From NCBI RefSeq assembly GCF_019649055.1, contig NW_026570251.1, positions 868,001 to 932,000 of the forward strand: 64,000 nt of DNA. Reading direction: 5' to 3'. The notes below the pieces were generated by a model. That model made no database searches. It saw only the letters and a list, made by a program, of their open reading frames with translations, and had not been told where the DNA came from. A program made the position numbers and the translations under genes. This document shows positions 46,601 through 59,599 of this stretch, in pieces. Every line of letters starts with the position of its first letter. The first letter of the stretch is position 1. Source of the stretch: Paramacrobiotus metropolitanus. Lineage: Eukaryota > Tardigrada > Eutardigrada > Parachela > Macrobiotidae.

Positions 46601-49600
46601 GGCATTTTCCAAAGGGGGTTATTGCTGTGCGGTGATTCGTGTATTTTCAGTAACGGAAATTGTCTGTGAGTCAGGATATTTACGCACAGTGTGTGTACAC
46701 TTGTAATTACATTTACCGTTATAACAAATTAGGCAAAACCGTTGCACGACCGGAATGGCAATTGCAACGGCTAAAAATACAGTGTAATTCATTACGCCGA
46801 ATGTTGGTGTTGTATATGAGCAATATGTCACAACCGATCAACACAAATTAGCCAACGGTCGCGATCATTTCTTCTACAGTAGAAAATTCCCAAGCGGCAC
46901 CATTTCCAACTAATAATTTCCTTGAAGCCGTTAGCTGCGTTTCCCTCGATAAACAACGCTGTGAGAAATAATTACTGCACGTTCTCCGCGCTGGTAATTA
47001 ACTAATTATATTGATTTTCTTCTACAAAGGAACCTTTGCTCGTCTGCCGGTGTTTACCGTTTTGTAGCGCGCGCGTGCGCCGTTTATAGCCGCTTATCGG
47101 TTATGTAATAGTCACCGCCGATCCCCTCCCACCGTGTATTCTCCTTAATCGGTAAACATCACGGGAAGAACAATCACCGAGCGCGTGAGCTATGTATACA
47201 TAGCATACACCGGTGTCAGGTGTGACCGGCGACAGATGCTCGGAATAATCGCTTAATCAGCAGCCAGCGCGAATGGAATCAATCACTTCCGCACGCCAGT
47301 GTTATCGTCCATCTACTTTGTTAAATTTAATTGCTACTGTTTCCTTTGTGCAGATGATGTGGCAATTTTTGTAATTTGTCAACAAATGCAATTATCTTCA
47401 CGCACTTCTCCACTGATTACGCATATATTATTACAGATGACGCATAAAATAATTTTGCCAGAATTTTTATTAGATATACAGTAATTAAATACGTATAGAT
47501 ATTTGATTAAACAAAATCGACTATATAAAAAATTATCATTAATCAATCGTTGCATTACGTGTATGCATATGTACAAGCGTGCCCCGCAATTTACAAAAAA
47601 CTCTTTACTACGGCGCGCCACGCCACATTGCTTAAACAGTTAAACTGTATCAGCATTTGCAGGATGTCTGATGCGTGCCAAAAAATATCGATCAGAATTG
47701 TAAACTATCGATACTAATATATTAAATTAATTTTTCTTCTTGACAGTTACTTTAAATCTGGAGGGAAGTGAATTTGTCATTGTGGTAGACGAAGTGTAGT
47801 GCCAGTCGTTCATAGGGCAACTTTCGTGCTTAACACGTACGTGGTATCTGGACCTTTACGACAGAAATATGGGACACTCTTGCAACTTTGTATTAGACAT
47901 ACAGTAAGTCTTCAATTTTCGATAATTTGTTCTACAACATCTTGCTGTAGTTAAGTTAATGCTGCGACACCACCAGCTTCACACGGCATAATAATAGTGT
48001 AGTGTAGCCCAGTATTACGTGCATTTCACGTTAGTATAGTACGTTACGTCGTTAGTATAGTACGAATGTAATACGTAATTATAGTCTGTAATGCCGCCTC
48101 GATTGCTCTGTTATAAATCGAAATTCCACCCGTACTGTGCTAGACACTTCGAACGTTGGTGCGTGTGCATATTTTAAGTTTGTACTCTAGAATACAGGGT
48201 AATTTTTGTAGATAAAAACTATAAAAATTCTAAATTAAATTAAAACCATTGAAAAATTCTACTCAGTATCTGTATATACAATGTTTTTAATATGCGCTGT
48301 CGAAACGAGCAGCGGGTAGTGGGAGTTCGAAGCATTCGAGCAACCGGTAACAAAGCCGTGTATGGTTCCGTGTAACGTGGCTAGCCACCTACGTGTGGCA
48401 GTGCAGCTAACCTAGCGAAACCGTTAAAACCTTAACGACTGCTGCAGGTAGGAACTATGAAGGTATATTGCGTGATAACGCAGCTAGGTACAGCCATCTC
48501 TCTTAGTGGTAGGCTGGGTTGCACGGCTGTCTAAACTTTTTCACGACTTCCTCGATCACATCGCGTTTTTATTTCCGCTCGTTGTAGTCTGAGCAGCAAT
48601 AAGCGCGGTTATAGCAACGAAGAAACTGCCAAGACATCCCAGATTCTTGCTTGGCTTTTTGTACACCGTTACGTCAAGTTGTTGCGCACCGTGTATACCA
48701 TACATGAAGTAAGTGATCTTTCAACTGATCTCCTGTTTTTCCCACGAGCATGGTTTTATTCTTCTCGCTCAACCGATGTCACCAAACTGAACCTACATGC
48801 ATGCAGCGATTCAAATTATTAACGGTTGATACGCTTCCCCAATAGCTTTTCTGGGAGCCCTAACAGTTCTGATCCTTTGCCATTTTCTTTGATAAAGGAT
48901 AACCTTGATGAAATTAACAAATTAGGAGCAAGGAAAATAACAAAAAGGTCACGATGGCTAACTTCCGTAATAGGCTTGGAGAAACTGAGTGTAGAAACTG
49001 GCAGAGGCAATGCACAGTTGGTAGATACTAGATAGCTGGCTATAGTTGATGTTGTCCACTGCTCGTTCTTGCGCGAACTGAGACAAATCTTTTACCCGAT
49101 TTAAGTAATTTGCTTGATGTGGCGCTATCACTTTTTATTGTGTAGGCTCAATCGTAGCCATTAACAAACTGATTGGTGATTTGTAATATTTACAGATACA
49201 GAAGCAACCCATTCCAGAATTTTTGTTTGCTTGCTTATGCGTCCTTACGTCACATTTTAAATTTTTTTTGCGCTGCGCATCGCGCAAAGGTTAAGAAAGG
49301 AGTTGACTTTATCAGCTACCATCACCTTCTGTTGGCCCTCGCGGATAGCTTAACCGTTTTTGCTCAGCGGATGCCGGTAACGTAACATGAAAATGTATTA
49401 GTAGATTTTGTAGTTGTATGAATACTGCAATTGCTTATCCATAAAATTGTTTTACGTAGAACCGGCAAAACTTTAGTTTCCGTGATGTGTGTGGATAGCT
49501 AGTTGCCGTTGTAATAAGCTTTTGGAGGTATACTGTAATATTTATTAAAATCATTTTCCTACCAGTACTGTCCAAGACCATAACGTTCGACATCTGGATT

Positions 49601-49616
49601 GTAGCCATATTATCTT
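43700..49616. other. Upstream of cwo, no supported gene
   Basis: No coding exon could be supported. An open frame of 180 codons on the minus strand (45,022-45,564) lies in GC-rich DNA, has no domain or splice context and is probably chance. The cwo promoter and untranslated exons are likely here but not identified. Confidence 0.4.
46202..46207. promoter_or_regulatory. CACGTG E-box upstream of cwo
   Basis: About 2.5 kb upstream of the first recognised cwo exon. Single palindromic E-box; role inferred. Confidence 0.3.
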
Positions 49617-49654
49617 ACAAGAAACAGCCTCGGCTTCGCCTCCGCGTTTCTTGT
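49617..49654. repeat. Conserved hairpin, copy 1
   Basis: ACAAGAAAC and GTTTCTTGT enclose a GC-rich inner palindrome (GCCTCGGCTTCGCC). Identical over its core to 51,307-51,343. It heads a stretch that leads into a 51-bp minisatellite about 240 bases later. Confidence 0.85.
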
Positions 49655-49894
49655 GGTCTCCAGTGTACGGCCGGTTTATTCAAATGATTTCGAACAGCTA
49701 TTTAGTTAACACGTTATTCCTTCAGCGAAACAAAATGGTCCGAAAATAGCGCTAAAACGCAGATAAGATGAAACGTGAATTTATGGCTTTTTGTGCACTC
49801 AGATGCAGTCACTTTGACTCAGCAGGAAGTTTTTGTTAACTTTCCCTCGACTCTGAGACTACCAGGTACTAAATTTTTACCTAGAGAATGCTTG

Positions 49895-50105
49895 CAGTAG
49901 ATGCTGGTGGTAGTTCCGTCACTTATTAACCTAGCGGGCTATGTGCTCTGGACAATAGCGGTAATTCGGTCACTCGTTAACCTCACGGGCTTTCTGCTCT
50001 AGCCAGTAGTGGTACTTCGGTCACTCTTTCACTTAGTGGGCTGTGTGCTCTGGAAAGTGGCGGTAGTTCGGTCACTCGTTCACCTAACGAGCTCAGTAAA
50101 TGTAA
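49895..50105. repeat. 51-bp minisatellite, about 4 units
   Basis: Unit starts GGTAGYTCGGTCACT and contains ACCTARCGGG and a CTGGACAATAG-type segment; the period is 51 bp. Because 51 is divisible by three, the array stays open in more than one frame without being a gene. Confidence 0.85.
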
Positions 50106-50269
50106 TACCGCGCCGGTCTTTTGAATATGGGCATTCAGATTATGGAAATGTTTTCTGCGGATTCTGTACGGGAATGTTGGGTTCGTGTATCCCATTTCAT
50201 TTACGGACTGGTATATGCTGATTAATTATTACTCACTGTCCTTTTTTTGCGCGGACTGTAACGAAAGGT

Positions 50270-51306
50270 CATCCCGTTTGAACGATTTCTTTTGGTCGCA
50301 ATCACAGCTAAATGGCTTTTAACGAGCGGTCTTATCCTTAAGTCATGTTTTTGAGCGCTTTAAACTGTTAACGGTTTATTGAAACGAAGCCATCCACTAG
50401 CAGCATCGTCTGTGTTACAGTAAAATCTTTTTAATTTGTTTATCTGAAAAAGTACGACCAGTTTAAATTTACTGATTTTGTGCACTATGCAACCGGACTG
50501 GGAAATTGTTTTCAAGGTCACCTTGAGCTTTCAGCTCTACCGGCACCGGCGATTGTGAACGAGAGCCGGAGCGGATAATTACCAAAACAAAATGCATGTG
50601 ACACAGTTTCCAGGCATGCTGAATCGAATGGCGTTAGCAGTTTTTCGATTAATTTTTTTGTTTGTTCTGACCAGATCGTACGGGGTTTTACGTTGTAATA
50701 TAGATCTTTACCTTGATATTCTCCATTATCATTACTGACTTGAATTTATTTTAATTACTGATTAACAAAAACAGCAGCGTTCGAGTTGTAGGGAAATTTG
50801 CAAGACAACCATTAAATAAAAAAACAGCGAATAATATCCTAGACTTTCCGGATTTATCTAGATCATAATTAATGAAGGGCAAAATGTCAAAATTATCAAT
50901 GCTCGTAGAATTCTTAGAAATATGTACCAAAAATCAATAGCGTCATCGTAAAGTCAAAGGAACAAAACCGGTGCGTTCTATTGGATAAATTTGTAAACCT
51001 TAAACCCAGCTGAATGACCTTTATAATATGAATGACCCATAGAATGTTACTCCAGCATTACCAGTTTTGGCTCCAGCTTGGATCGTGTAAAATGGACGGA
51101 GTTAAATTGGACCAAACGTTTCGTTGATGCCAAACACCGTTGTTTATTGTAGATTTGCTGTTGGATTGTCCGTAGCTTTGTTTACCGAAGTGCTTTCGCC
51201 TTTGTGACAGCACATTCTTTTTGTTAGTCTACCACCTCGTGCAGGTTAATCCTGATCGTTGTAGACATTAAGCCAATTAAACAAACAAACAAACAAATAG
51301 TATTTT
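50270..51306. other. Intergenic between the two hairpin units
   Basis: No gene or clear repeat seen. Confidence 0.35.
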
Positions 51307-51343
51307 ACAAGAAACAGCCTCGGCTTCGCCTCCGCGTTTCTTG
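51307..51343. repeat. Conserved hairpin, copy 2
   Basis: Same hairpin as at 49,617, again about 270 bases before a 51-bp minisatellite. The intervening DNA is alignable only in patches (GGCCGGTTTA, ACTTTGACT). Confidence 0.85.
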
Positions 51344-51609
51344 GGTTCTAAACTCCTAGGCCGGTTTACGGAGTGTTAACTTAGAACGGATAAATCTGAA
51401 GAGCCCGATAACAAAAATTTTATAAAAAAATGGATGTTCTGGTTTCGTGCAGTCGAACGCAATTACTTTGACTTTACAGATCATTTTTTATTAAATTTTC
51501 GTAGCGAAAAACCATCCGAATCTAATCACCCACGGGAGTACCACATTACAAACTAAAAGGACGCTAAGACTGGACAATGGTGCTAGATAATCACCCACTA
51601 AGAACTTAG

Positions 51610-52262
51610 CGGGCTTTGTTCTATTTTGCTCAGTAATATTGCAGTTTGGTCATACGTTCACCTAAAGGGCTCTGTGCACTGGATAGCATTGGTAGCTCGG
51701 TCACCCATCTACCTAACGGGATCTATTCGCTGGACAGTAGTGGTAACTCGGTCACTAGACCACTTAACGGAGTTCATGCGCTGGATAATAGTGCTAGCTC
51801 GCTCATTAGATCACTTAACGGAGTTTGTGCAGTGGACAGTAGTGGTAGCTCGGTCACCCATCAACCTAACGGGATCTATGCACTGGACAGTGGTGGTAGC
51901 TCGGTCACTTACTCACCTAGCGATTTTTTGACGCACTCAATCACTAGGTGAGGGACTGACCGAGCTCCACCTGTCCAGTAAGAAAAATCGCTAGGTAAGG
52001 AGAAAAATCGCTATGTGAGGAAGTGACCCTGCTACAACTACTGTCCAGTGCACAGAGCCCGTTAGGTGAGCAAGAGCAAAGCCCGCTCGATGACTCACTC
52101 ACCTAGAAATTCCGCTCTGTGGGCAGTTATGGTGTTTCGGTCACTCACTTGTCTAGTGATTTTTCTTACTGGTCAGTGGTGGTAGCTCGGTCACCCACTC
52201 ATCTAGAGATTCCGCTCAGTGGTCGGTGATAGTGTTTCGGTCACTCACTCGTCCAGTGATTT
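51610..52262. repeat. 51-bp minisatellite, two blocks with an inverted segment
   Basis: Six units of the family at 49.9 kb at 51,640-51,930, then an inverted stretch (about 51,940-52,090, where GGTAGCTCGGTCA-type sequence appears as its complement), then diverged 50-51-bp units to 52,262. Two chance frames of 101 codons run through it with 17-residue repeats; they are not genes. Confidence 0.85.
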
Positions 52263-52574
52263 TTCGTATTGATTTTATATTTGATATTTTTACATTTATA
52301 TCGGTTGATTTTAAACGTGTTTCGAGCTCGGCAACACCGGCAGCAATGTTTGAATAACGCGAGTGTTTGAATAAGTACAATAATTTATTTATTTTTCGGT
52401 TTAATTAGTGTAATAATTATGTCAATTGGTATTTTGTATTGTATCTAGGCAAATATTTCTCAGTTTCAAGGTGACCTTTAAGATGGGTTGGATCAATCTG
52501 GTCTTAATGCCGGCTTGATGCCGGCTCGATATTTTCATAAAAAAAAACACATGCCGGCCATTTCTGAACTATCC

Positions 52575-52843
52575 CGGATCTAATGGCGTTGTCCGTTTTT
52601 CCAGAAGTTTTATGGTTGTAGAGATCTCAAAACTATGGGGCGCCGCGCGTAGTATAGATCTTGTACTTAATATCCGGATAATGTACGCGCTTAAGTCGAT
52701 TAGCCGTTCGAGCACGCCGTCACCCGTTCCTTGGACCGCTGTTCGTCGAAGATCATCGCCGGTTTCCAGCCCAGCCAATGCTACTGTTTCCGCTTCATCC
52801 ACAGGCGCTTTAGCGGCCGCCGCGGGTTCGGCCAACCTGTGAT
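52575..52843 (-). other. Possible exon, function unknown
   Basis: After an acceptor-like CGGATCACAG the minus strand stays open for 88 codons with coding-like base use: an Ala/Glu-rich start (AEPAAAAKAPVDEAE), then a helix (GDGVLERLIDLSAYIIRIL). No partner exon or family is recognised. Tentative. Confidence 0.25.
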
Positions 52844-53599
52844 CCGGAACGCATCACCGATATGCCGGAAGCTAGCGCGCCGATGGCGCTTTCGGCTGCG
52901 CAGTCCAACGTCCAACGATATTCTTTCAGCTGCCGTAGGTGACACCCGTGGAGGAGTAGTCCTTCCAGAGCTACCGGCTTGGCTACTGTGTGGTACGCTC
53001 AAACAGGAAAGGAAAGGTCAAACGGAAAGGTGACTGCTTGCTGCCGGCTGCAAAAGTTATTCTCTGCTTTAACAGAAAACAATTGCGAAGTATTTGCTTT
53101 TAATTGTAGCAAAACCTATAAAACACCTCCGTTAACATTACAATTACAGTTAATGATCAAATTAGCATTACTGGGTTTTAAATTTTCTGAAATGACATAG
53201 CGCCACTACTAATTATTAAACCCAGTTTAATTAAATTCAAAGTTTATGATAGTAGCAAGGTATTGAATGTAAAGGAAGGAGAGAGGTGTATGCGTATTAC
53301 AGATTACCACAACAACGCTAACAAGGCCGTTCCGATTCCAGTAAACAAGGTCGCTCCAATTCAGAACGATTACGAACAGAAGGATGTGGTTAACTGAGCA
53401 ACAAAATGAAATGCCGGTGAGATGAAGGATAAATGATGCTGAAAACAAAGCGGCTGTGACGCGTCGACCATATAAATGATATAAATGATCAATTCCGGTA
53501 AAATTCGAGGATTGGCTAAAGGGCACATAGTGTACACAAGTTAGCAAAAACTTGAACAAAACAGATTATGTTTCGCGAAAAGGAGCGGATAATAGGATA

Positions 53600-54208
53600 T
53601 ACAGTAAAATCCCTCTACTACATACACCCTCCGTTCCTAGCTCTCTGAATGTTGTAAAGAGGTGTGTGTTACACAGGGGCACTGCCTCTGGGGGCGGTAT
53701 TTAACTCACCCCCAGGGGGTTGGCCATATATTGATCAACAGCAACTAAGCACGGTGCCGCTGATGTTTTTCTTACGAATTTATGTTAATCCTCCAAAAAA
53801 AGACTCTGCAGCCCTTCTGTTTTGCATACCTTTTCAAAAAGCTGCTGTATTACCGGCAGTTAATTCTCCAAAATAAACCGGTAACCATTAATTTTCAATG
53901 CCTTTTTGCTGCTTTTACTGTCATTTCTGGTGCTGGACAGATCTGAAACTGAAACAGGAACTTTCTTTGAAACCTTTCTTTCTTTGAAACCTCATGCAGC
54001 CAGCTGTATGTAAGGCAGGGGTTGACTGTATGTTAAATACTGTAGGCGGTTCCCCGAAAGGTGTATGTTATACTTATAGAGGGTTGAATGTTATATAGAG
54101 AACCGCCCCTATGTTATAATCCACCGAACAGTTCGGTTCTCAGCCGGACGTATGTAATAAAGAGGTGAATGTTGTATAAGGGTGTATGTAACGAGGGGTT
54201 TTACTGTA
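53600..54208. mobile_element. 609-bp TA-flanked MITE (Tc1/mariner-type ends)
   Basis: Ends TACAGTAAAATCCCTC... and ...GAGGGGTTTTACTGTA form terminal inverted repeats of about 30 bp (continuing ACATACACCCT). No transposase; the interior is noncoding. Confidence 0.85.
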
Positions 54209-54555
54209 TTGATCGCTTTCCTGGTTTCAAGGACATTGATTCGTGGTAGGTTACCTCAATAGAGCTGCGAACAGCATCCGTCATAAAAACTCGGCGTCTG
54301 TTTACAACTGACGGCAAAGATTAAGTAAACCCTTCCTGACTGCAGGTACATGACGCATTATTCACTGCGGGCTTTTGTGTGTTTTGGGCTGTGACACCCT
54401 TGCCGGTCTCTTTAGCAGTTTGTCGTTGAATTGTCCTGGCATGAAGGATTTCTGCAATTATGCTACCTTCTGTGCCTGAACATGGCTAGGGCGGCGATTT
54501 CGTCGGCTATAAGTGAACATGCTAGCCCAAGAGCCGCTCTGTTCGTGTTCTCTAT

Positions 54556-55019
54556 ACTTCGCTTACTGCCTTATATGGGCTCCCCTTATATTACTCTCCC
54601 TTATCTGGGCTCCCGGCCAATATGAGCAACCCTCTATATCGGCGGTTACGTTATTACTCACAGTTTTGCAGCTGTTATCAGTGTTATGACTGAATGAAAA
54701 TTTAGATTTATTTAAAATACTTATTTCGCCAGTACTTTGGTAGCATCGAGTGTATTTTAATTTAATTAAGATATAATTAAAATTATTATATATAGATAAT
54801 AAGATATAATTAAAATATATATAGATAATTATATAAATATAATTCAGATGTGAAATTTCGGAATTCTTTGGTGTGCCCACTTGTAAATCCGGTTGAAAGA
54901 AGTAGAAAAGGGTTCTGCTATAAATCCGATAAATAATTTGACGGGTATTGCTCACTAGCCGGGAGCCCAGATAAGGGAGAGTAGTGCAAGGGGAGCCCAT
55001 ATAAGGCAGTAAGCGAAGT
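54556..55019. mobile_element. Fold-back element with ~60-bp arms
   Basis: Left arm 54,556-54,616 (ACTTCGCTTACTGCCTTATA...) is repeated inverted at 54,957-55,019. The arms match at nearly every base; the interior is AT-rich. No clear target duplication was identified and no coding sequence is present. Confidence 0.8.
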
Positions 55020-55229
55020 AGTGCACACATTTGTAAGATTTTTTTCGTACATACTTAATGGTAAGGGAAGGCAGCAGAGCTTGAGCGTCTCGGGCCATAT
55101 ATAGTACTGTGTACGATATTATCAGAAATGGGTGTCTATAGTAATTAATACACAGGGTGCGACAAAATGATGCCTATAATAAACGGGGGTTTTAGGGGGT
55201 GCCTATAACGGTATCCTTAAAAGTAACAC

Positions 55230-55990
55230 TACCTCAGTATTATCTTTGGCACACCGACAATTTTCTGATCTATGTACATTGCTGACCGACAATTTTTGAC
55301 GACTTTTCGCTGATATAAGATATACAAAAAAACAGAAGAAGAGATAAAAAACATAAGAAAGTAACAGAAAACATAGGACAACAATCAGTATAAGAGACCC
55401 ATGAGAACAAAAGAAAAACAAGAGGAGCCTAAGTCAAACTAAGAAATAAAAGTCAGCCAGAATCCGATGGAAAAAAAAACACCAAAGAGCTAAGAAACCT
55501 AGAAACCAGACTGGTAAGCAAGCCGTCGGTCCATAAAACGGTTTCAGCGAAACGTCGAGCAGCTAAATTGTCGAAAGCGAATTGTCGGTCAGTAACATGT
55601 CGGTCCGCAGGTTGAACCATCAAGTCCATGTTGCTTCTCAACAGTTCAACTAAGTTCAAAGTGAAATAATTATGGTTAATCCGTGATCGACGTGAGCTCA
55701 GAACCGACCGCTTTAGCACTTTGCACTGTCCGAGATTTAGCTGTCGATTCGATAAGCATGGATTCTTTTCATGCGGAGTTGCATACAGCGATCGCGGTTA
55801 CCATGTTTTAATTGTTTAATACGGTTCCACACAGTATAAGAACAGCTGAAAACGAAGTGACTGGTTGTAAAAAATAGAAGGTTATGAATAAAACAAAAAT
55901 AATGGCAGCCCATCAAGGCTCTGACCCCCGTTTTGCTGTCCGACAATTTGCTGACCGACATTTTGATAATTCACACATTTTCAATCAGAG
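55230..55990. repeat. Stretch with recurring CTGACCGACAATTT-type motifs
   Basis: CCGACAATTT or its complement recurs near 55,253, 55,285, 55,550-55,605 and 55,940-55,965. Probably the edge repeats of an old transposon; boundaries unclear. Confidence 0.3.
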
Positions 55991-56556
55991 CATAGTTTGT
56001 CGGTTGCGTATGATCTCGGACTCTTTATGTATTTGTACCCCTACGTAGCGATTCGGCAACGCTCCCCCGCTCCTGCGTTCGCCAGGAGTATTCGCACCTT
56101 TATTCCACATTAAAAATTTGTTCACAAGCCACTCTTCTATAACCAGAAAGTATTGGAATTTACAGAGTATTACGCAGCGTGAGCTGATCCCAATCTACCT
56201 ACACATACGCGCTGCAGCCACCGTATTTATTCCTACTCGTTTCTGTGTATAGCGGTAATCTAGGACATCGCATCATTAGTTACAAGATAGTCAAGATTAA
56301 GAAGGGAGAGACAATGACAACCGAAAAACCAAAAACCTGCTATATCATTGTCGTTATTCAACAATTTGTTTCCGCCCGTATAGCACATAACAGTTTAAAC
56401 CCACCACAACGTCCTTCGCCCGCTCCCATTGCAATGGGGGCTACCGTATCAAGCGCAAAGGTTAAAGTATAGTAAAAAATTTAACTTGCACCATCGAAGC
56501 AGACACACTCAAACTTACCAACTGCCACTTGGTCAACAGAAACACAAGACCACTGA

Positions 56557-57439
56557 CTATTGGCCGACCTTTCCCACAACGTTCAGATGAAATTCCTGCA
56601 CATACCACTCATCAAAGAGATCGTCGACGCGAAACCAACACTGGTAGCGTCCGGCATCGCGGCGGCTGACTTTGCCGATGCGCAGTTGTAGACCGCATTT
56701 ACAACCATCATCAAATATTGATAAGTACGAGCCCGCTTCGCCTCGAGAGCCCATACCGTTTCGAAATGGCCCATGGGCCGGTGCATAGATCAAATAGTTC
56801 TCGCTTCGCAGCAAAAGCCGCTCACTAAAGGGATCCGGCACGGCGTCAAATTTTACGTGGCAGCGCAACTTCACCTCCTCACCGACGGTGACGGTCATAT
56901 TTGACATGGGCGGATCAAAGAGCGTCTCGCGCGTTATGAGAGGACTGACGCGATACCGCCGGGTGGTTACTAGCTGGGTGCCGTTATACTGCAGACACTC
57001 GTAGACGCCGCTGTGCGTCTGCGAGAAATTGATCAGTGTGATGGTGTAGAAACGGCCACCGGGAGCAGTTGGGGCGTAAGCAACCGGAGTGTATATCTTC
57101 GGAAATATTTCGCCACATTTCGGTCGCTTGCGTAGGCAGAGATTCCACACCACATTCCGGCCTTCTTCCAAGTCGGTACCGTTGATCGACTGCAGCACGC
57201 TGTTGAACTTGTACGGCACCTGACGTTCCCCTTCCGTCGCTGCTATGTTGTCATCTACTACCGGGCAGAGGAGCTCTACGGTGGTCCATAACGGAGCACG
57301 TATGACGATTTCATCAGGACCGGCTTCGTGGTCAGAGGTCAGGTTGAAGAGTTTATTCAACGATATCGGAGCAGTCATATTCTCAGGAGACCCTTCGTCT
57401 AGGGTTCGCAAAACTACAAAAACAAAACGTCCAGCATAA
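56557..57439 (-). CDS. Two-Ig-domain extracellular protein (3' exon)
   Basis: An open frame follows CTTTTTTCAG at 57,440 (or a second acceptor at 57,414) and ends at 56,557. It encodes about 290 residues with two immunoglobulin-like domains. The first has VELLCPVV ... W ... NFSQTHSGVYECL and the second VGEEVKLRCHV ... LRIGKVSRRDAGRYQCW; the DxGxYxC signature is plain in both. There are several N-glycosylation sites. No signal peptide lies in this exon, so a 5' exon further right is expected but was not found. No membrane helix precedes the stop, so it is either secreted or a further exon follows. A cell-surface or secreted adhesion or recognition protein is inferred. Confidence 0.7.
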
Positions 57440-57479
57440 CTGAAAAAAGCCGGAAAAGCGTGCTGAGGCACTAGTGGCG

Positions 57480-58100
57480 AATACAGAAGATCAAATTATG
57501 CTATAAATCACTGGCTAATTTAATGGAAAAGCAAAGAACCAGTTTCTTGCAATAGGATGTAAGGGAACCTGCTCGATCACATATAACGTGCAGAGCAAGC
57601 GTATCGCTATAATATTTAAATTGTATCTGCATATTCAGTCTGTGGTCTTGCCCTAGCAAAAATATCAGAATCATGGTTTTCCGTCACTGATCTCGATAAG
57701 GCGCTTACAGGCTCCGCCATGAGAGAGGCCGAAGCTAAAAAGCCAGTATGGCGGTGTCGGCAAACAAAAGCGAGCACTTATGATTTATGACAGTGCCGAC
57801 CGGCTTGATGACGTGTTTAGGTAAAGTTTCGGGAAACGCATTAATTGCCACACTCAAAACCTGATTTTTAAAAAAAATCAAATTAAAGCAACTTTAATTT
57901 CGAAACTTTAATGATCACCTCTTTCCATCCAAGTTTATTGTGGACTTTCGTTTTTGTACCTGTTTATTAGAGGGTGAGGGAGCCGCTTTGTTAATATTAT
58001 GATTCGATTGTGTTAACTACCGAGGTGCATACATATAACACAATTTGCATATTTTGATGCTGTAGTACAACGATATTAATTACGTAGCTTCATTGCTTTT
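57480..58100. other. Intergenic; expected to hold the Ig gene's 5' exon
   Basis: No signal-peptide exon could be identified with confidence. Confidence 0.3.
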
Positions 58101-58811
58101 TTAAAGGAAGTGATCTAGTACATGGCACCAAATCGGCGTACATGCACGAAAACTGTCGCTTTCACGCATAGTTTTAGCGTATTATACGGTACATAGAGCA
58201 AAACGAGTTTTATATACTATATACTGGATTGGAAATCGTTTGTGCGTACAACATCCGATGGGGAGTTATGGATGAAATAAAAAAGCTTGTTTAAACGCAG
58301 CCGGTACCGCGTCTCATTATAAGTCGATCTTCTTCAAATTTTATATACGTAAAAGCGCACATTTTCATGATATCAGTTTTACACCGATTTCCCATTTCTC
58401 CACCATTCTTATCAAATTTTAAAGTAATGTTAAAAGTTTTTGAAATTCATTTTAAATTTTCGGCATCGAAAACACGATGAAAACCTGGTTTGTTGTGAAA
58501 ACGGTTCTTCCTGTCAAATTGAGTTTTCATGCATAATTTGAACGAGATCGGCCCACAACGAGACTTTTGGTGCACCTGAAAACGTTTAAACTTTTTGGAA
58601 TTATCTAATAATTATGTAGTCTTAACTCATAACTAAGCAAGCGGATGTTGCGAGCGCAAACGATTTACACGCCCATGTATACATATACTGATATACAAAT
58701 CATCTGGCTACACAATGCCATGAACCATGCAGAATGGGTTTCGGAGTGTGCGAGAGTGAAGGTTTTGTACATGTACACGAATTTTTGCCTGTACCGGGTC
58801 AGTTCCCTTAA
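58101..58811. mobile_element. Long-inverted-repeat (fold-back) element, copy 2
   Basis: About 711 bp, beginning TTAAAGGAAGTGA and ending TCAGTTCCCTTAA, so TTAA may be the duplicated target. Its arms are reverse complements (tgcacgaaaactgtcgc on the left, its match near 58,750 on the right; aacatccgatggg / gcggatgttgcg further in). Related to 965-1,549 throughout. No coding sequence. Confidence 0.75.
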
Positions 58812-59168
58812 CTAATCTAATAACTAATAAGCACCGTGAGAAATGATCGAGCGTCTGAAGACGATGAAGGCAATGGGGAAGGTCAGTAAAGCGTAGAGAG
58901 AGATGTCTGCACCCTTTAGCTAAAAAAAAGTAGATCAAGGCCAACTCCAGGGTACGAAGGTAGAAGTTCTACAACAACGCTAAACTTAAAAAAGGCTATT
59001 TAAAATTGATAGCAGAAGAATCCGGGAATCGCAAGTCGGGTATCGAGTCTGCCGACTCTAGTTTCGCTTCAAAGCAAGTAGTAGTGCAATCATTCTGCAT
59101 TAGTTTTTACTTCCAGTGGTGCTACCGGCCGGTACTGCAGAACGCAAATTAGCAAATACAATTCACAG

Positions 59169-59576
59169 TGATTGGCCTTGGTGAAACGGTGTACGTGTGC
59201 GGTGACTTTGTATATGTACATAATATGGGTGTCAAAAACCCTTCCTTGGAAAATTTTCCAGTTTTGCAGATCCCGATGTCACCGCCGCGCGTAGTTTCGA
59301 AAGGTAGGAAGCAGTAAAATTATTTTAACGAACACAACTCTCAAAAAGTAACAATAACTTCACTGTCATCCACTACATCTGATCAACTGAACGCGATCTG
59401 TTGTCTTATACAAAAAACTAATTGTGTTCAAGCAAAATAATAACTGCTACTACTTCCTCGAATACGCTGCAGCCTGTTAATTTTTAAACTAATTTATTTG
59501 CCCAGTCGCAAGCCAATATTCATCCGTGCTCATCTTTATCATCTTAAATGAAACAGTGTGCCTACAAATTAAATAA
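59169..59576 (+). CDS. Two candidate exons of an unknown gene
   Basis: Exon 59,169-59,303 follows AATTCACAG and reads VIGLGETVYVCGDFVYVHNM... to a GTAGG donor. Exon 59,506-59,576 follows TTTGCCCAG, joins in phase 1 and ends at TAA with a hydrophobic stretch (SSVLIFIIL). The joined piece is about 67 residues. No upstream exon or family is recognised. Confidence 0.3.
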
Positions 59577-59599
59577 TGCAATTACCATGATGCGAAAAG

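Noticed and set aside
51626-51951. Two 101-codon frames with 17-residue repeats, resembling a repeat protein
   Set aside because: They come from a 51-bp minisatellite, which stays open in several frames by period alone.
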